In this document: in pieces, positions 21,166-30,766 of the stretch
Numbering within the stretch: position 1 is the stretch's first letter
Layout of the letters: each line of letters begins with the position of its first letter
The notes under the pieces: generated by a model
Databases searched by the model: none
What the model was told of the DNA's origin: nothing
The model's input: the letters and a program-made list of their open reading frames with translations, nothing else
Position numbers and translations under genes: made by a program
Assembly (NCBI RefSeq): GCF_026240635.1
Contig: NZ_CP110848.1
Coordinates: forward strand, 2,703,501-2,767,500
DNA length: 64,000 bases
DNA from: Trichothermofontia sichuanensis B231
GTDB lineage: Bacteria; Cyanobacteriota; Cyanobacteriia; B231
Reading direction: 5' to 3'

Positions 21166-21347
21166 ATCCAGCGTTTCCGGAGAGAAGTCGGGAACAGCCA
21201 CGATCGCAAGGAGGTAAACAGCCGCAACATTATCCCATGTTCGTTTGCGGCCTGTAATGCCGGAACCGGCTTCCCCGCGGGCCGGCCCCTTCATCGCTCG
21301 CCCTGTGTTACACTAAGCGTAGTCGTTATGAGTTTGAGATAAGGTCT

Positions 21348-22730
21348 ATGAGTCGCCCAGCCGTTGAGAATTTGGTGATTATTGGTTCTGGCCCTGCTGG
21401 ATATACGGCAGCTATCTATGCGGGACGAGCGAATCTGCGGCCTCTGGTATTTGAGGGGTTGCAGGTGGGGGGAATTCCTGGGGGGCAATTGATGACCACC
21501 ACCGAGGTGGAGAATTTTCCGGGTTTTCCCGACGGTATTACTGGCCCAGAGTTAATGCAGCGGACCAAGGCTCAAGCTGTGCGCTGGGGGGCCGAACGGA
21601 TTACTGAAGATGTAACGGCAGTGGATCTGGCTCAGCGGCCTTTTGTGGTGCGATCAGCGGAACGAGAGGTGCGGACACACAGTCTGATTATTGCCACGGG
21701 AGCTACGGCCAAACGGTTAGGCTTGCCCTCAGAAGCGATCTACTGGAATCGGGGCATATCTGCTTGTGCGATTTGTGATGGGGCCAGCCCGATCTTCAAG
21801 GGAGTTGATCTGGTGGTGATTGGCGGGGGTGATACGGCAGCCGAAGAAGCGGTTTATCTCACGAAGTACGGGTCCCATGTGCATTTGCTTGTGCGTCGCG
21901 ATCGCATGCGGGCTAGCAAAGCCATGCAGGAGCGAGTATTGAATCATCCCAAAATTACTGTTCATTGGCACACAGAGGCTGTCGATGTCGCGGGGGATGG
22001 TCAGCGTTTGCAACGGGTGAAGGTGCGCAACAACCAGACGGGGGAAGTCAGAGAAATCCAAGCGGGGGGGCTGTTCTATGCGATTGGACATACCCCGAAC
22101 ACGGCCCTTTTCAAGGGCCAACTAGAGCTGGATGAAAAAGGGTATATCAAAGTCCAGCCGGGTTCTGTGGCTACCAGTGTTCCGGGGGTTTTTGCGGCAG
22201 GGGATGTGCAAGACCATGAATTCCGGCAAGCGATTACGGCAGCCGGCACGGGTTGTATGGCGGCGCTGTTGGCCGAACGCTGGTTATCTGAGCATGGCCT
22301 GATCCAGGAATTTCATCAGGAAGTCAGTGAATCGGTTGTGTCTGAACCTGCCTCGACGGGCACCTCAGCCCCAGAAACCAGTGCCGATCCAGCCGCCAAT
22401 TTTGATCCGAACGCAACCCGCCATGTGGGGGGGTATGCCTTGCGCAGGCTTTACCACGAGAGCGATCGCCTGATTATGGTGAAATACGCCTCGCCAACCT
22501 GTGGTCCCTGCCATACCCTGAAGCCGATTTTGAGCAAGGTGGTGGATGAATTTGAAGGTCAGATTCACTACGTGGAGATTGACATCGAGGCTGATCCGGA
22601 AATTGCCGAAGCCGCAGGAATTACGGGTACCCCAACGGTACAGTTTTTCAAAAATAAGGAAAAGGTGGGTGAAATGATCGGGGTCAAGCCAAAGAGCCAG
22701 TACCGCGAGATGATTATCAGCCAGATGTAG
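21348..22730 (+). CDS. trxB: NADPH-thioredoxin reductase / thioredoxin fusion (NTRC type)
   Basis: Bifunctional redox enzyme that passes electrons from NADPH to disulfides, for example in 2-Cys peroxiredoxins and photosynthetic regulation. The FAD-binding part starts [20 protein letters not shown]. The reductase redox centre is CAIC (Cys140, Cys143). The NADPH site is [13 protein letters not shown] and the C-terminal FAD motif is [17 protein letters not shown] linker of about 50 residues rich in Ser, Glu and Pro follows. The thioredoxin domain has its active site CGPC at Cys385 and Cys388. The ATG is at 21348. The gene is monocistronic, followed 152 bp later by a PPC-domain gene. Confidence 0.96.
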   Translation: MSRPAVENLVIIGSGPAGYTAAIYAGRANLRPLVFEGLQVGGIPGGQLMTTTEVENFPGFPDGITGPELMQRTKAQAVRWGAERITEDVTAVDLAQRPFVVRSAEREVRTHSLIIATGATAKRLGLPSEAIYWNRGISACAICDGASPIFKGVDLVVIGGGDTAAEEAVYLTKYGSHVHLLVRRDRMRASKAMQERVLNHPKITVHWHTEAVDVAGDGQRLQRVKVRNNQTGEVREIQAGGLFYAIGHTPNTALFKGQLELDEKGYIKVQPGSVATSVPGVFAAGDVQDHEFRQAITAAGTGCMAALLAERWLSEHGLIQEFHQEVSESVVSEPASTGTSAPETSADPAANFDPNATRHVGGYALRRLYHESDRLIMVKYASPTCGPCHTLKPILSKVVDEFEGQIHYVEIDIEADPEIAEAAGITGTPTVQFFKNKEKVGEMIGVKPKSQYREMIISQM

Positions 22731-22882
22731 GAACAGAGGTGGGGAAGTATAGGTTCGGTGAGGGAGCACCCGGAAGGGGGAAGGGGCATCGTGTATTAAG
22801 AGGAACGATGGGCTTGCTGCGGGCCTGAAATTAGGTCATTCTGAATGAGATCAACCCCAATACACTTGACCCCCCCAATTGT

Positions 22883-23371
22883 ATGCTTACCGAACCGATA
22901 GATTCTTCACCTATGCTATTGAAGCGTCGCGTCCGCTACTGGGGATATCTCCTCAGCTTGCCGGGGAGCTTGTTATTAGTGGGGTTGACCAGTTTGGCGG
23001 CTCCGGCCCAATCCCGGCTGTATAATCCTATCCCGATGCCACCCACTAATGAGGTGAACGATACCCTCTCAACCCAGGATATTCCGACGGGGCAGGGGGG
23101 GTTTGCGCGGGATTATGTGGTGAACTTGACAGCAGGCGATCAATTGGCGATCGATCTGTCCTCTGATAGCTTTGATACGATCGTTACCCTATTGGCTGAA
23201 GACGGTACCACCATTGGCGAAAACGACGATGGTCCTGATGGCAAAACCAATTCCCTCCTGTTCACCCGCATTATCAAGACTGGCCGATACATCGTGCGAG
23301 TGCGGGCCTTTGGCGAAGCTGCCGGCGGCCCGTTTAGGCTAAAACTAACCCGTTTACGTCCAGTACCTTAG
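22883..23371 (+). CDS. Exported protein with a PPC (pre-peptidase C-terminal) domain
   Basis: Small secreted protein of 162 residues. The basic stretch KRRVRYWG and a hydrophobic run ending LAAPAQS form a signal peptide. The mature part is a single beta-sandwich PPC domain with DYVVNLTAGDQLAIDL, SDSFDTIVTLLAEDG and ENDDGPDG (Ca-binding-like). No protease domain is attached. An internal ATG at 22913 gives a more standard signal peptide and may be the real start. Substrate and partner are unknown. Confidence 0.82.
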   Translation: MLTEPIDSSPMLLKRRVRYWGYLLSLPGSLLLVGLTSLAAPAQSRLYNPIPMPPTNEVNDTLSTQDIPTGQGGFARDYVVNLTAGDQLAIDLSSDSFDTIVTLLAEDGTTIGENDDGPDGKTNSLLFTRIIKTGRYIVRVRAFGEAAGGPFRLKLTRLRPVP

Positions 23372-23430
23372 TAAAGAGAAAAGAGGATGGAGAAAAGAGA
23401 AAAGAGTAGGGTAATACCAGTCCCTCACTC

Positions 23431-23590
23431 CCTAGATTGACTGGCAGAACTCGCAGCACCCTCACTCTAACTCCTTTGCCAGAGCGGGTGAGGTGATCAT
23501 CGAGGCAGGTTTTACTGGCAGTTCAAGTCCCTTCGCCCCTTGTGGGAGAAGGGATTTAGGGATGAGGAGCAAAGATTTATCAGGTAACCA
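23431..23590 (+). repeat. R2 interspersed element, diverged copy
   Basis: Left end CCTAGATTGACTGGCAGAAC and right end AAAGATTTATCAGGTAACCA match the R2 termini with several changes. The interior has CCCTCACTC and GAAGGGA blocks as in other copies. Its right flank continues into a short tandem of TCACTCCTGACTTC that touches the end of trmD. Confidence 0.65.
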
Positions 23591-23622
23591 CTCCTCACTC
23601 CTGACTTCTCACTCCTGACTTC

Positions 23623-24330
23623 TCACTCCTCACCCTGCAAACCCTGTTGCTGTAACCAACGCACATAGAGGTCCGGGCGGCGCTGTTGGGTGCGTTCGAT
23701 TTGCTGTTGTCGTCGCCAGGCGGCGATCGCTTGGTGATTGCCCGATCGCAGGACCTCTGGGACGGACCAGCCGCGAAAGACCGCTGGGCGGGTGTATTGG
23801 GGATAATCTAACAATCCATCTTCAAAGCTTTCGGTCTTGAGGGAGGCTTCTTTGCCGACGGTCCCCGGTCGCAACCGGATTACGCCGTTCAATAAGGCTA
23901 GGGCTGGAATTTCTCCACCGGTCAGCACAAAATCGCCTAGGGAAATCTCACGGGTAACCAGGTTCAGGACCCGCTCATCCACCCCTTCATAATGGCCACA
24001 CAGGATGACGAGCTGATCGTAATCATTGGCCAGTTTTTGTAATAGGGCCTGGTGCAGGGGTTCGCCCTGCGGGGTCATCAGGATCACCTCCCGGCGGGGC
24101 AGTACGGGTAAGGATTCGACCGCGGCAAACAGGGGTTCCGGTTTCATGAGCATACCAACCCCGCCCCCATAGGGTTCGTCATCCACGCGATGGTGTTTAT
24201 CGGTGGTGAAATCGCGGGGATTGGTAAGGTGGACCGTGGCAATACCCTTCTCCAAGGCTTTACCCATTAACCCCGATCGCAAGGGTGAGTCAAAAAACTC
24301 TGGGAACAGGGTTACCAGATCAAAGCGCAC
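23623..24330 (-). CDS. trmD: tRNA (guanine37-N1)-methyltransferase
   Basis: SPOUT-class enzyme making m1G37, which prevents +1 frameshifting. It begins with FDLVTLFPEFFDSPLRSGLM. The trefoil-knot SAM site appears as LVILCGHYEGVDERV, ISLGDFVLTGGEIPALAL and the LDYPQYTRPAVFRG block. The length of 235 is normal. The start is GTG at 24330 with GAGGTAGG upstream. It is 13 bp downstream of sir on the same strand and may be co-transcribed with it. Confidence 0.96.
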   Translation of the reverse strand: MRFDLVTLFPEFFDSPLRSGLMGKALEKGIATVHLTNPRDFTTDKHHRVDDEPYGGGVGMLMKPEPLFAAVESLPVLPRREVILMTPQGEPLHQALLQKLANDYDQLVILCGHYEGVDERVLNLVTREISLGDFVLTGGEIPALALLNGVIRLRPGTVGKEASLKTESFEDGLLDYPQYTRPAVFRGWSVPEVLRSGNHQAIAAWRRQQQIERTQQRRPDLYVRWLQQQGLQGEE

Positions 24331-24343
24331 CGTCCTACCTCAA

Positions 24344-26311
24344 TCAAGTTTCTGGGCCTAGGTAGGCATTAATCGCTTCGGTGGCCAGTTCTACGATCGA
24401 TAAGCCCCGCTGTGCGGCAGCGGTTTTCAGGCGTTGATAGACCGGCTCGGCCACATCTACCCGTCGCCGTAGACGTTTTTTCGCGGAGGGTTTGGGGGCA
24501 TCCGCCACAACTGCAACGTGGCCATTGGTATTGCTCATTGCCAGGGAGGTGTCTGAGGTCATAAAGGTTGCTCGGAATTGACGAATGGCATCCAAACCTA
24601 CCCGGTGGCAAAAGTCACCAAAGCCTTCGCCAGGTTGGCGGGCTTGCTTAAAGTAGGTCAAGACAGGGGTTAACTCGGTCTCTAAGTCGGCGATCGCTAG
24701 CCGCTCCAGATAGGGTTCAGCTAAACGGCTTTGATTCGCGGCCCCCCCTAACCAAACCTGATAAGCATCAGGCGCACTGCCCACCAGACCCAGTTCGGCC
24801 ACATAGGGACGGGCACAGCCATTGGGACACCCGGTCATCCGAATCACAAACCGTTCCTGACCGAGATCCAATTGGTCGAGCAGAGCACGCACCCGACCCA
24901 CAACACTGGGAATCACCCGCTCGGCTTCGGTGATCGCCAGGCCACAGGTGGGCAGCGCCGGACAGGCCATTGCCGTTCGTACCAGCGGATCGATCGCGGT
25001 TTCTGACTGAACGCCACACCGCGCCAGGATCGCTCGCACCTGCGGTTCCATCGCCGGTTCAATATCGGTCAAGATCAGGTTCTGGTGGGGGGTGAGTCGC
25101 ATCGGTAACTGGAACTGCTCAACAATTTGGCGCAGGGCCGTGCGCAGCTGCAAGGTGTCGTCATCCTTGATCCGACCGTTGTTGATCGAAATGCCCACAA
25201 AGCGCTTGCCATCCCCCTGGTCATGCCAACCCAAGAAGTCTAAGTACTCAAAGGGGGGGAGAGGCCGGAAGGGTTGTAGGGGTTTGCCCAGGTATTGCTC
25301 TACCTTTTGCCGGAAACGATCGACCCCCCAGTCGTGGATCAGATATTTCAGACGGGCATGGCGACGTTGGCTGCGATCGCCATAGTCCCGCTGGGTCGCC
25401 ACGATCGCCTTCACCACGTCGTAGATATCAGCGCGATCAACATAACCAATGGGATCAGCCAAACGGGCAAAGGTTTCTTCCTTATTGTGGGTACGCCCCA
25501 AGCCCCCCCCAGCCAGAACATTAAACCCTTCCACTTCACCCTGATCATTGCAAAAAACCACCAGGCCCAAATCCTGGGTGTAGAGATCCACCGAATTATC
25601 CCCAGGAACCGTCACCGCACATTTGAACTTACGCGGCATATAGTGGGTGCCATAAATCGGCTCCTCCGGATCATCCAGGAGCATCCCATTTAAATTCCGC
25701 TGGCGGGCCAGCTTCACCTCCGGATGCTCTTCGCCACTGAGGATCTTTTCGCCATCCAGCCAGATTTCGTAATAAGCCCCAGTTTGCGGCGTCAGTAAAT
25801 CCGCCACCCGATTGGCGTAGTCCCAAGCATGTTGGTACGCCGGACGATTCTTATAGGGCGCAGGCGGAGCCATCACATTGCGGTTGAGATCCCCACAGGC
25901 CCCCAGGGTAGACCCCATATTGCGGACGATCGCCGCCACCACCGTCTTAAGATTTTTCTTCAAAATGCCGTGGATCTGAAACCCCTGGCGATCAGTGACC
26001 CGCAGCGTGTGGTTGCCGTATTCATCACACAGGCGATCGAGCGTAAGAAACAACTGGGGCGGGATTAGGCCACCGGGGCTACGGGTGCGCAGCATAAACT
26101 GATAGTCTTTCTCTTGCCCCTTGACCCGATTGTCACGATTGTCCTGCTGATAAGAGCCATGAAACTTCAGGATTTGCACCCCATCCTCACTAAAGTGGGT
26201 GGTATCCTGCAACAACTCCGTGGCAACGGGTTCGCGCAGATGCTGACTACGTTCCTTCAAAGCTTCAACTTTGGATGGCTTTTGGGCCGGTGGCGCAGAG
26301 ACATTGACCAT
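24344..26311 (-). CDS. sir: Ferredoxin-sulfite reductase with a basic RHH-like C-terminal tail
   Basis: Six-electron reduction of sulfite to sulfide with ferredoxin, the central step of assimilatory sulfur metabolism. The siroheme/4Fe-4S ligands are in [14 protein letters not shown] (C-x5-C) and [13 protein letters not shown] (C-x3-C). The substrate-site block [13 protein letters not shown] and the [11 protein letters not shown] segment identify the family. The ATG at 26311 follows GGGGAAAAG; the frame is open 40 codons further. Residues past about 600 form an extension: a basic linker KKRLRRR, then about 35 residues resembling a ribbon-helix-helix ([20 protein letters not shown]). With cysK upstream on the same strand this is a sulfur-to-cysteine cluster. 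Confidence 0.95.
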   Translation of the reverse strand: MVNVSAPPAQKPSKVEALKERSQHLREPVATELLQDTTHFSEDGVQILKFHGSYQQDNRDNRVKGQEKDYQFMLRTRSPGGLIPPQLFLTLDRLCDEYGNHTLRVTDRQGFQIHGILKKNLKTVVAAIVRNMGSTLGACGDLNRNVMAPPAPYKNRPAYQHAWDYANRVADLLTPQTGAYYEIWLDGEKILSGEEHPEVKLARQRNLNGMLLDDPEEPIYGTHYMPRKFKCAVTVPGDNSVDLYTQDLGLVVFCNDQGEVEGFNVLAGGGLGRTHNKEETFARLADPIGYVDRADIYDVVKAIVATQRDYGDRSQRRHARLKYLIHDWGVDRFRQKVEQYLGKPLQPFRPLPPFEYLDFLGWHDQGDGKRFVGISINNGRIKDDDTLQLRTALRQIVEQFQLPMRLTPHQNLILTDIEPAMEPQVRAILARCGVQSETAIDPLVRTAMACPALPTCGLAITEAERVIPSVVGRVRALLDQLDLGQERFVIRMTGCPNGCARPYVAELGLVGSAPDAYQVWLGGAANQSRLAEPYLERLAIADLETELTPVLTYFKQARQPGEGFGDFCHRVGLDAIRQFRATFMTSDTSLAMSNTNGHVAVVADAPKPSAKKRLRRRVDVAEPVYQRLKTAAAQRGLSIVELATEAINAYLGPET

Positions 26312-26477
26312 TGTCGACTTTTCCCCGGTAACTCGGTCGGGATTGCGTTGAATTCCGATCGTACCACCGTGTGACCCCGGCCTGGGAAGGCTGTTGCAAA
26401 AGTCGCACGATCGCAGCAAAACTTCATACAATCGCCCCTAGGGCAGGCAAACTGCCTACCCCAGGCGAGGAGAAGCC

Positions 26478-27419
26478 CTAAGCATCCGGGATTTGGAAAA
26501 GAATTGTGCTCAGATAGCGTTCGCCAAAGCTAGGTTGGATCGCCACAATCAGTTTACCCGCGTTTTCCGGACGTTTGGCCACAGTAATGGCAGCACACAG
26601 GTTTGCGCCCGAAGATAGGCCGGACAATAGGCCCTCCTCCCGTGCCAGTCGCCGACCATAGGCGATCGCCTCCTCATCCGTCACTGTGATCACCTCATCA
26701 ATTAAATCCCTGCGGAGAATATCGGGCACAAACCCCGCACCAATTCCCTGGATCTTATGGGGGCCAGGGGTACCGCCAGAAAGAACAGCACTCCCCTTGG
26801 GTTCGACCGCGATCGCCTGGAAACTGGGTTTGCGTTGCTTAATGACCTCTGCGATCCCGGTAATCGTGCCGCCCGTCCCCACCCCTGCGATCAGGATATC
26901 CACCTGACCTTCGGTGTCCTGCCAAATCTCTTCTGCGGTGGTTTCACGATGGATTTGGGGATTGGCCGCATTCTTAAACTGTTGCAACATGAAAGCATCC
27001 GGTAGCGTGGCTGCGAGTTCCCCCGCCCGTCGGATTGCGCCTTTCATCCCTTCTGAGCCAGGGGTGAGTTCCAGTTCGGCCCCGTAGGCTTTCAGCATGG
27101 CCCGCCGTTCCAAACTCATGGTTTCCGGCATGGTCAGAATGAGGCGATAGCCCTTAACTGCTGCCACCATTGCCAGGGCAATGCCCGTATTGCCAGAGGT
27201 GGGTTCAATCAACACCGTGCGACCGGGCTGAATTTCGCCCGCTGCCTCAGCCGCCCGGATCATGTTGAGGCCAATGCGATCTTTCACTGAGGCCGCCGGG
27301 TTCATGCCTTCGAGTTTCATGACAATCTGCCCGACACAGCCTTCTGCCTGGGGAATCCGCTGTAAACGCACCAAGGGGGTCTGGCCAATCAGTTCCGTAA
27401 TATCCTGTGCAATTTTCAT
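26478..27419 (-). CDS. cysK: Cysteine synthase A (O-acetylserine sulfhydrylase)
   Basis: PLP enzyme combining sulfide with O-acetylserine to give cysteine. The N-terminus [16 protein letters not shown] is followed by the PLP-lysine site [12 protein letters not shown], the substrate loop [13 protein letters not shown], and the PLP phosphate-binding [10 protein letters not shown]. The length of 313 is normal. The start is ATG 27419. Its stop is about 170 bp upstream of the sir start on the same strand, consistent with a shared role in consuming the sulfide made by Sir. Confidence 0.95.
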   Translation of the reverse strand: MKIAQDITELIGQTPLVRLQRIPQAEGCVGQIVMKLEGMNPAASVKDRIGLNMIRAAEAAGEIQPGRTVLIEPTSGNTGIALAMVAAVKGYRLILTMPETMSLERRAMLKAYGAELELTPGSEGMKGAIRRAGELAATLPDAFMLQQFKNAANPQIHRETTAEEIWQDTEGQVDILIAGVGTGGTITGIAEVIKQRKPSFQAIAVEPKGSAVLSGGTPGPHKIQGIGAGFVPDILRRDLIDEVITVTDEEAIAYGRRLAREEGLLSGLSSGANLCAAITVAKRPENAGKLIVAIQPSFGERYLSTILFQIPDA

Positions 27420-27595
27420 TACTTCACTCTGCTAAAGAACACACTCAAGAACGTTTCATGTCCCACCCAGTACCATAAATCAATTAGGCCAAACCGTTTT
27501 GTTAACTCCCCTGCGAGCGGATCAAGTCTTGAGCGTCTCTGTGGATATCTTTACCTGATTTGTACAGCCCCTCGCTCAATCATCCAGTACCGTTT

Positions 27596-27702
27596 TATCG
27601 TCATTGCAATTTAGGCTGAAACAGTACCCTCACCCTCAGTTCCCCTCCCAGAGCAGGAGATGGGAGTGAAAAACTGTATCGTTCTTATTTAGATTGACCA
27701 TA
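27596..27702 (+). repeat. R1 interspersed element, copy 3 (107 bp)
   Basis: Full-length copy from TATCGTCATTGCAATTTAGG to TAGATTGACCATA, with several changes in the central palindrome. It lies in the 432-bp region between cysK and nifV; the rest of that region is C-rich repeat-like sequence without a gene. Confidence 0.88.
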
Positions 27703-27851
27703 CGTGGGTAGGCTGGGTACATCCTGCTGGTGCACCCCTCACCCTGGCTCCCTTTTCCAGAACCGCTGGGGGACTGGCCAATTCGGCTCCTCTTCGCCCG
27801 GTTTGGGGGAAGGCGTTAGGGGAATGAGGAGACGAGGGTTTAGGGCGGCAA

Positions 27852-29081
27852 TCATGCGCCTTCCCGACCTGGGGACGGTGCGACTGGCAGCACCTGCGCT
27901 TCTTCAGATAGGGGAGGAGCATCGGCCTCTGGAGAATTGGGTGTAGGTGCTTGGGCTACCCAGGGACGCAGGTGGTCGGGTAAAAGGTTCATCAATTCAG
28001 CGGGGGTCAGATCCCGTTTGGCCTGAATCGCCTGGTGGCGGATGGCCGTCAGGAGGCTATGGGCTTCCTCTGGACTCAGGGTAATCCCCTGTTGTTTCAG
28101 GAGGGCGATGACCTGGTGCCGACCGGAATGCTTACCCACAACGAGCCGCCGTTGCCAACCCACATCCCGGGGATCAAAGGGTTCGTAGGTGGTGGGATCT
28201 CGCAAAATACTATGGGCATGAATCCCGGCTTCATGGGCAAAGGCATTACTCCCCACGATCGCCTTCCAGGGGGGGACATGGCTACCGGAGGCGTGTTCAA
28301 CCAAACGAGACAGTTCCAACAACCGTCGGGTATCCACGCCCACATCCAGGTGATAGATCCGCTTGAGGGCCATGACCACTTCTTCGAGGGCTGCATTGCC
28401 AGCCCGTTCCCCTAACCCATTGACGGTGGTATTGACTGAAGTGGCTCCCGCCCGCAACCCAGCGAGGGCATTGGCTGTGGCTAGCCCTAAATCATTATGG
28501 GTATGAATTTCGACGGGAATGCTCAAGGTGTTGACGAGTTGGCGCACCTGTTCGTAGGTGGTAAAGGGGTCCAGAATGCCAACCGTATCGCAAAATCGGA
28601 AGCGGGATGCCCCTAACTCCTGGGCATAGAGGGCGATCTCCCGGAGGGCATGGCCAGTTGCCCGTGAGGCATCTTCCCCCCCGACCGCGACAAATAGGTC
28701 GTGATCCAGTGCCGCCATGACGGCATCGCGTAACTGTTGAAGCATCACTCCCCACTGGCCGTGGAACTTGGCTTCCACCTGGACGTCGGAAACGGGAACC
28801 GCGATATGCACCCGCGTCAGACCACAGGCGATCGAGGCTTGAATATCACTCACCACAGCTCGATTCCAGCCTAGCAGATTAGCCTTGAGTCCTTGTTGGC
28901 AAATCGCGGCGATCGCCTGGGCCTCTTCACCCCCCATTGCTGGAATTCCGACTTCCAACTCCTGGACGCCAATCTCATCGAGAACTTTAGCGATCGCAAT
29001 TTTTTCGGCAGCATTAAAGGCAACCCCAGCGGCCTGTTCGCCATCGCGGAGGGTTGTATCATTGATGTGAATGGTAGACAT
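27852..29081 (-). CDS. nifV: Homocitrate synthase
   Basis: Condenses acetyl-CoA and 2-oxoglutarate to homocitrate, the organic ligand of the nitrogenase FeMo cofactor. The N-terminus [54 protein letters not shown] and the C-terminal KHSGRHQV are characteristic, and the order and length (409) fit NifV better than isopropylmalate synthase (LeuA, about 500 with a regulatory domain). The ATG at 29081 is used; the frame is open to a TTG two codons earlier. No other nif gene is present in the window, so it may be an outlying nif gene or serve another route. Confidence 0.88.
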   Translation of the reverse strand: MSTIHINDTTLRDGEQAAGVAFNAAEKIAIAKVLDEIGVQELEVGIPAMGGEEAQAIAAICQQGLKANLLGWNRAVVSDIQASIACGLTRVHIAVPVSDVQVEAKFHGQWGVMLQQLRDAVMAALDHDLFVAVGGEDASRATGHALREIALYAQELGASRFRFCDTVGILDPFTTYEQVRQLVNTLSIPVEIHTHNDLGLATANALAGLRAGATSVNTTVNGLGERAGNAALEEVVMALKRIYHLDVGVDTRRLLELSRLVEHASGSHVPPWKAIVGSNAFAHEAGIHAHSILRDPTTYEPFDPRDVGWQRRLVVGKHSGRHQVIALLKQQGITLSPEEAHSLLTAIRHQAIQAKRDLTPAELMNLLPDHLRPWVAQAPTPNSPEADAPPLSEEAQVLPVAPSPGREGA

Positions 29082-29157
29082 TATCAAGACCTTAAATTTT
29101 AGTTAATCAGGCACTCTTGGGTTTACGGTGGGGGCGCTACGCGCTGGCTCAGCGTTG

Positions 29158-29190
29158 GAGATCTTTTATTTGAGATCTTTTATGAGATAG
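29158..29190 (+). repeat. Short tandem repeat upstream of nifV
   Basis: GAGATCTTTTAT occurs twice, separated by two bases, then GAGATAG, about 80-110 bp upstream of the nifV start codon. The AGATCT core is itself palindromic. It could be regulatory or chance. Confidence 0.7.
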
Positions 29191-29802
29191 TTGCTTATAC
29201 TGTTTACACCAAAATCTCAGAGGAGTCGTTAATCAATCTCTTAATTTTTCAAATATCTTGACCATCTGTGGGCTGTCTAGCAAACGTCTAGTCATGTAAG
29301 GTGAGTCTCACACCTCCCCTTCTTTCTAGAAGATAGGGGGAGCCAAACCACTTTTGGTGCGATGGCTACCGTTGCGATCGTGAGGTACCCCAGTGGCGGT
29401 GACCTAGGGAGCACCGGCAGGATAACTGATGATTTCAACCGTATCCCTCTTCTATTATCCAAGGAAATGATCAACAGCGGCTTCTGTTCATAGAGTCTTA
29501 AGCAACTGGTGGTCAGTAGAGAGTAGAGCACGCTCAGGAGACTGACGTATCACCGTTCGCAGAGCATCTCCACTATTTATCAGTTGTTGGTTAGGATTAG
29601 TGTTAGATGCAAACCTCATCAGTATACACGATCTATTCAGGCATTTGCATCAAGGAGGCATCACGAGAGGTCTGTCCACCTTGGGCAGAATCAAGTATTT
29701 AACAATATCAAAACAATATTAATAACTATGAAAATTTATAATTGAATTGATGCAATAGTGATTACGCTAACACGTAAACTATCATAGGTTTTGGGCCATC
29801 AT
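29191..29802. other. 612-bp intergenic region, no gene recognised
   Basis: All six frames are short and look non-coding. 29310-29430 is GC-richer than the rest and might be a gene or RNA remnant, but I could not fold it into a known structure. 29640-29790 is AT-rich. Confidence 0.5.
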
Positions 29803-29893
29803 CCTAATTGACTGACAAAACTCGCATATCTTCGTTTGTTTTCCTCACCTCTCGCTCTTCACGTGAGGGGAAAACATTTATCAGTCAATCAGG
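29803..29893 (+). repeat. R2 interspersed element, short 91-bp copy
   Basis: Left CCTAATTGACTGACAAAACTC and right TTATCAGTCAATCAGG are clear inverted termini. The interior is only about 50 bp, including CTTCACGTGAGGGGAAA. The larger CCCTCACCCC core is absent, so this may be the minimal form. Confidence 0.85.
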
Positions 29894-29965
29894 GCCATGA
29901 TCTAGGACCCTGATCCAGGGTTATGATCCAGGGTTATGATCAAGTTAAGAAATAACTGTGCTCAA

Positions 29966-30175
29966 TCACTTCATGACCCGACTGGCCACCAGCAGTTCTG
30001 TATCCATTCGCCGTAATTGTTCAATCGGGACCAGTTGTAAAAATTGAGTCAGTAGAAAGAGCGAAATCAAAAGATTTTGTGGGCTTTCAGTCGGCATCTC
30101 AATGATTTCTCCATCTACAAACTCTCGCCGCCCTTCAAAGTCATTGTTGAGAGCTAAATAGTCTGTCAAGGTCAA
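29966..30175 (-). pseudogene. Uma2-family (DUF820) protein, truncated N-terminal fragment
   Basis: Sixty-nine codons beginning MTLTDYLALNNDFEGRREFV and containing the Uma2 start block with the conserved acidic turn DGEIIEMPTES. The frame ends at VASRVMK, long before the catalytic-like core of this restriction-endonuclease-fold family (about 190 residues). No continuation was seen in other frames downstream, so it is a decayed remnant. A full Uma2-type gene is at 48036-48857, but it is of a different subtype. Confidence 0.7.
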
Positions 30176-30240
30176 TTTTGTGGTAACTATCTCTCCCCCT
30201 CCCCTGGCTTGCTCCTAAGTATACGCAACCCTGTTTGGGC

Positions 30241-30403
30241 TAAAGTGCAGTACAGTTTTTACCTAATTTACTCAGTACACAGTTAAGGTTTGGATCTGGA
30301 TCCTACTGGTAATCTTCATCCCCCAACTTCTTCTCCCAGAAAGGGCTAAGGAACCCCTCACCCGTGGGCTGCACCCAGCTTACCCAGGTAAAACGGTACT
30401 TTA
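30241..30403 (+). repeat. R3 interspersed element, copy 1
   Basis: Left end TTTTTACCTAATTTACTCAG and right end TACCCAGGTAAAACGGTACT form inverted termini (ACC/GGT core plus TAAAGT-like ends). It shares the ACTCAGTACAC(A/C)GTTAAGG block with the copies at 43041 and 48914. It overlaps the 3' end of the small ORF on the minus strand. Confidence 0.75.
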
Positions 30404-30570
30404 TGATTAAGATAAAGACTGTAATAGATAAGATTTCCTGAATCAGGTGATCGCCGTCGGAAGGCCACCTGGACAATCCCCTCAATCTCAGAACGAGAGA
30501 TCAACCGCTTATGCTCTAGACCAAATTGAGCAATAATGAGCAATAACTCTGCTAGGCCACTTTGATTCAT
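30358..30570 (-). CDS. Small ORF of unknown nature, possibly a gene remnant
   Basis: Seventy codons from ATG 30570. The first 36 residues (MNQSGLAELLLIIAQFGLEH...) look protein-like and helical; the rest runs into the R3 repeat and ends there, so the original 3' end is probably lost. I do not recognise the family. It could equally be chance coding sequence. Confidence 0.3.
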   Translation of the reverse strand: MNQSGLAELLLIIAQFGLEHKRLISRSEIEGIVQVAFRRRSPDSGNLIYYSLYLNHKVPFYLGKLGAAHG

Positions 30571-30766
30571 GGCTTTCTGATGCCACTAGGCAGCCCGATC
30601 GCAGCCGTGACGAAGCCGAAGTTCCAGATATTTCCCCACCTGCTGCTGTATTAAATCTATGATGCTTTTAGGACAAGTCGTTATTCTGCAGGTGAGAGGG
30701 TACAACCACAACCAACCGCGACGGCTCAAAACTAAGCGTGACTAAGCAGGGAAAGGGAGAGTACAA

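Noticed and set aside
23584-23635. TCACTCCTGACTTC tandem as a CRISPR-like array
   Set aside because: Units are adjacent without spacers; part of repeat-derived sequence.
26312-26431. 40-residue upstream extension of sir
   Set aside because: No family resemblance; the ATG at 26311 has a good ribosome-binding site.
29310-29430. GC-richer patch resembling a structured RNA
   Set aside because: Could not be matched to any RNA family or folded convincingly by eye.
30358-30570. Possible intact small gene next to ald
   Set aside because: Only the first half looks protein-like and the 3' part is repeat R3; kept as a low-confidence feature, not as a finding.
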